The notes beneath the pieces were generated by a model, which saw only the letters and a program-made list of their open reading frames with translations, was not told where the DNA came from and made no database searches. This document shows positions 62,565 to 64,000 of a DNA stretch of 64,000 nt, one piece after another. Source of the DNA: M55B165 sp964423265 (lineage in GTDB: Bacteria > Actinomycetota > Humimicrobiia > Humimicrobiales > Humimicrobiaceae); the NCBI GenBank assembly GCA_964423265.1, contig CAYREF010000003.1, forward strand, positions 1-64,000, given 5' to 3'. Numbering within the stretch: position 1 is the stretch's first letter; the number at the start of each line of letters is the position of its first letter. A program made the translations under genes and the position numbers.

Positions 62565-63125
62565 ATGATAACCACCAATGATTTAAAAAACGGCATGACT
62601 ATAGAATATGAAGGCGAATTATATAAAATATTGTTTTTCCAGCATGTGAAACCTGGAAAAGGTAAGGCCTTCGTTAAAACTAAATTGAAAAATTTAGACA
62701 CAGGTTCTACAATTGAAAAGACTTTCAGGGCTGGGGAAAAGGTAAAACAGGCAATACTGGATTTTAAAAATATGCAATTTCTATATAAAGATGTGCACTA
62801 TATATTCATGGATACAAATACTTATGAACAGATACCAATAAGTGAAAATAATATCGGAGACAAGAAAGATTTTTTAAAAGAAAATATGGAAGTAAATGTT
62901 GCTTTTTATGAAGGCAGGCCGGTATCAATAGATCTGCCTATATTTATAGAAGCAGAAATTGTAAAAACCCAGCCTGGCGTTAAAGGGGATACAGTAGGTT
63001 CTTCCTATAAGCCGGCTAAAATAGAGACTGGAGCAAACATACAAGTACCATTATTTATAAATGAAAACGATATAATCAAAGTGGATACAAGATCTGGTGA
63101 ATATATTACCAGGGTTAGCAAGTAA
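62565..63125 (+). CDS. efp: elongation factor P
   Basis: EF-P rescues ribosomes stalled at polyproline. The 186-residue protein has the KOW-like N domain with the loop HVKPGKGKAFVKTKL, whose lysine is at the modification position, then two OB domains ending PLFINENDIIKVDTRSGEYITRV. It is 10 bases from pepP and followed by nusB. No EpmA/EpmB or rhamnosyltransferase gene is nearby. Confidence 0.97.
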   Translation: MITTNDLKNGMTIEYEGELYKILFFQHVKPGKGKAFVKTKLKNLDTGSTIEKTFRAGEKVKQAILDFKNMQFLYKDVHYIFMDTNTYEQIPISENNIGDKKDFLKENMEVNVAFYEGRPVSIDLPIFIEAEIVKTQPGVKGDTVGSSYKPAKIETGANIQVPLFINENDIIKVDTRSGEYITRVSK

Positions 63126-63127
63126 TT

Positions 63128-63535
63128 ATGAAAAAGGTATCTAGAAGAGAAAGCAGGGAAAAAGCAATAATTATATTATACCAAAGTGATTTAATGGGGA
63201 AAAATGCAACTGATATAGTAAGAAATGAATTACTTTTGGGAAATGAAATTGGTGAATTTTCCATAAAGTTGATAAAAGGTGTGCATGGAAAAAAGAAGGA
63301 AATTGATAATATAATAGGAAAGGTTGTAAAAAACTGGTCTTTAGACCGGATAGCTATAATTGACAGAAATATATTAAGGGTAGCCATTTATGAGATGTAT
63401 TATATGGATGACATACCGTTAAAGGTGTCTGTAGACGAGGCTATTGAGATTGCAAAAGTTCTCGGCCAGAAGGATGATACCCCTAAATTTGTAAATGGCA
63501 TATTAGGAAAGATATTGGAAGATTTAAATTCCTGA
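63128..63535 (+). CDS. nusB: transcription antitermination factor NusB
   Basis: The 135-residue helical protein has the start SRRESREKAIIILYQSD, WSLDRIAIIDRNILRVAIYEMYYMDDIPLKVSVDEAIEIAKVLG in its C-terminal half, and KFVNGILGKI at the end. It works with NusE in rRNA antitermination. It starts two bases after efp. Confidence 0.95.
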   Translation: MKKVSRRESREKAIIILYQSDLMGKNATDIVRNELLLGNEIGEFSIKLIKGVHGKKKEIDNIIGKVVKNWSLDRIAIIDRNILRVAIYEMYYMDDIPLKVSVDEAIEIAKVLGQKDDTPKFVNGILGKILEDLNS

Positions 63536-63559
63536 AAGTAATTTGCCCGCCAATAAATT

Positions 63560-64000
63560 ATGTATCCAAATTATTTAGTTGAAAAATTTAATTCATATTT
63601 ATATACAACACTTAAAGACTATAAAAATGCGCCCAAAGTTTTAAGAGATGCTATTTACTATTGTATAAAAAGTGGGGGTAAAAGGTTTAGGCCTGTATTA
63701 TGCATGCTAACGGCCATTACCATGAATAAAAATTTTAGGGAAGTATTTCCAACAGCATGTGCTATTGAATTTATCCATTCTTATTCACTAATACACGATG
63801 ATCTTCCTTCTATAGACAATGATGATCTCAGGAGGGGTAAGCCCACGTGCCATAAGGTATTCGGCGAAGATATTGCCATATTAACAGGAGACGCCCTATT
63901 TGCTGAAGCTTTTAATATTATAATTAAATATCAGGATATAGATCCTGATATTAAAATGGAAATTATCAGTGAAATAGGAGAAGCTTCAGGGGCTAAGGGT
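63560..64000 (+). CDS. polyprenyl synthetase (IspA/GGPPS type), 3' truncated by window end
   Basis: The 147 visible codons encode a trans-prenyltransferase N-terminal half: SGGKRFRPVLCML (IPP-binding Lys/Arg), then the first aspartate-rich motif HDDLPSIDNDDLRRGKPT (near residues 77-94) and LTGDALFAEAF. The second aspartate-rich motif is beyond the window. It would make farnesyl or geranylgeranyl diphosphate. The ATG at 63560 is 24 bases after nusB with a weak ribosome site. Confidence 0.9.
   Translation, partial: MYPNYLVEKFNSYLYTTLKDYKNAPKVLRDAIYYCIKSGGKRFRPVLCMLTAITMNKNFREVFPTACAIEFIHSYSLIHDDLPSIDNDDLRRGKPTCHKVFGEDIAILTGDALFAEAFNIIIKYQDIDPDIKMEIISEIGEASGAKG

Noticed and set aside
1..64000. 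tRNA, rRNA, CRISPR arrays, insertion sequences or prophage genes
   Set aside because: None seen. Intergenic gaps are short, no cloverleaf was recognised, no regularly spaced repeats occur, and no transposase or integrase motif was found, including at the island edges.

Overview
The window looks like a chromosome segment from an AT-rich, probably anaerobic bacterium. Gene order is the best guide to its identity. pdxS-pdxT-yebC-ruvCAB, yajC-secDF, relA-hisS-aspS and alaS-ruvX-mltG-aroE ... aroC-aroK-aroB-aroQ-pepP-efp-nusB follow the order typical of Actinomycetota and are partly shared with Bacillota. The low GC suggests a deep-branching, low-GC actinomycetote lineage, with Bacillota as the alternative. 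This is an inference from synteny; no rRNA gene is present to settle it. HypCDEF point to a [NiFe]-hydrogenase in the cell. Nearly all genes have good Shine-Dalgarno sites, and many overlap by 4 to 20 bases.

Layout. 0.2-5.0 kb: minus-strand hypF-hypC-hypD-hypE operon for hydrogenase maturation. 5.1-5.3 kb: a lone ribbon-helix-helix regulator. 5.3-8.6 kb: a minus-strand EF-G paralogue and a membrane-anchored CBM9-like protein. 8.8-27.5 kb: plus-strand housekeeping genes lemA, htpX, pdxST, yebC, ruvCAB, queA, tgt, yajC, secDF, recJ, relA, a metallo-beta-lactamase-fold hydrolase, hisS and aspS. 27.5-41.1 kb: a catabolic island between aspS and alaS. 41.15-41.33 kb: a probable 6S RNA. 41.4-64 kb: alaS, ruvX, mltG, trmR and trhP (tRNA wobble modification), acylphosphatase, aroE, a type IV pilus block (pilT, pilC, major pilin, pilD, pilMNOP), aroCKBQ, three minor pilin-like genes, pepP, efp, nusB and a truncated polyprenyl synthase.

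The catabolic island is the most interesting part. It has two parallel sets of genes around a tandem pair of near-duplicate GntR regulators. Set A has a DapA-family aldolase, a hydroxyacid dehydrogenase, a cupin, an aldehyde dehydrogenase and a xylulokinase-like kinase. Set B has an SDR, a fucose-isomerase-like protein, an aldehyde dehydrogenase, a hydroxyacid dehydrogenase, and a second DapA-family aldolase followed by a bacterial microcompartment (BMC) shell protein. The set B aldolase has a Cys-rich linker and a C-terminal amphipathic helix resembling a BMC encapsulation peptide. I infer a sugar or sugar-acid pathway whose aldolase step releases an aldehyde inside a microcompartment. No pentameric shell protein is in the window, so the rest of the shell would have to be elsewhere. 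A stop-containing remnant of a sugar ABC-transporter ATPase lies next to the GntR genes.

Other notable points are a ruvB that seems to start at ATT, a SecD with a large internal insert, and a pilus cluster with the retraction ATPase but no PilB extension ATPase.
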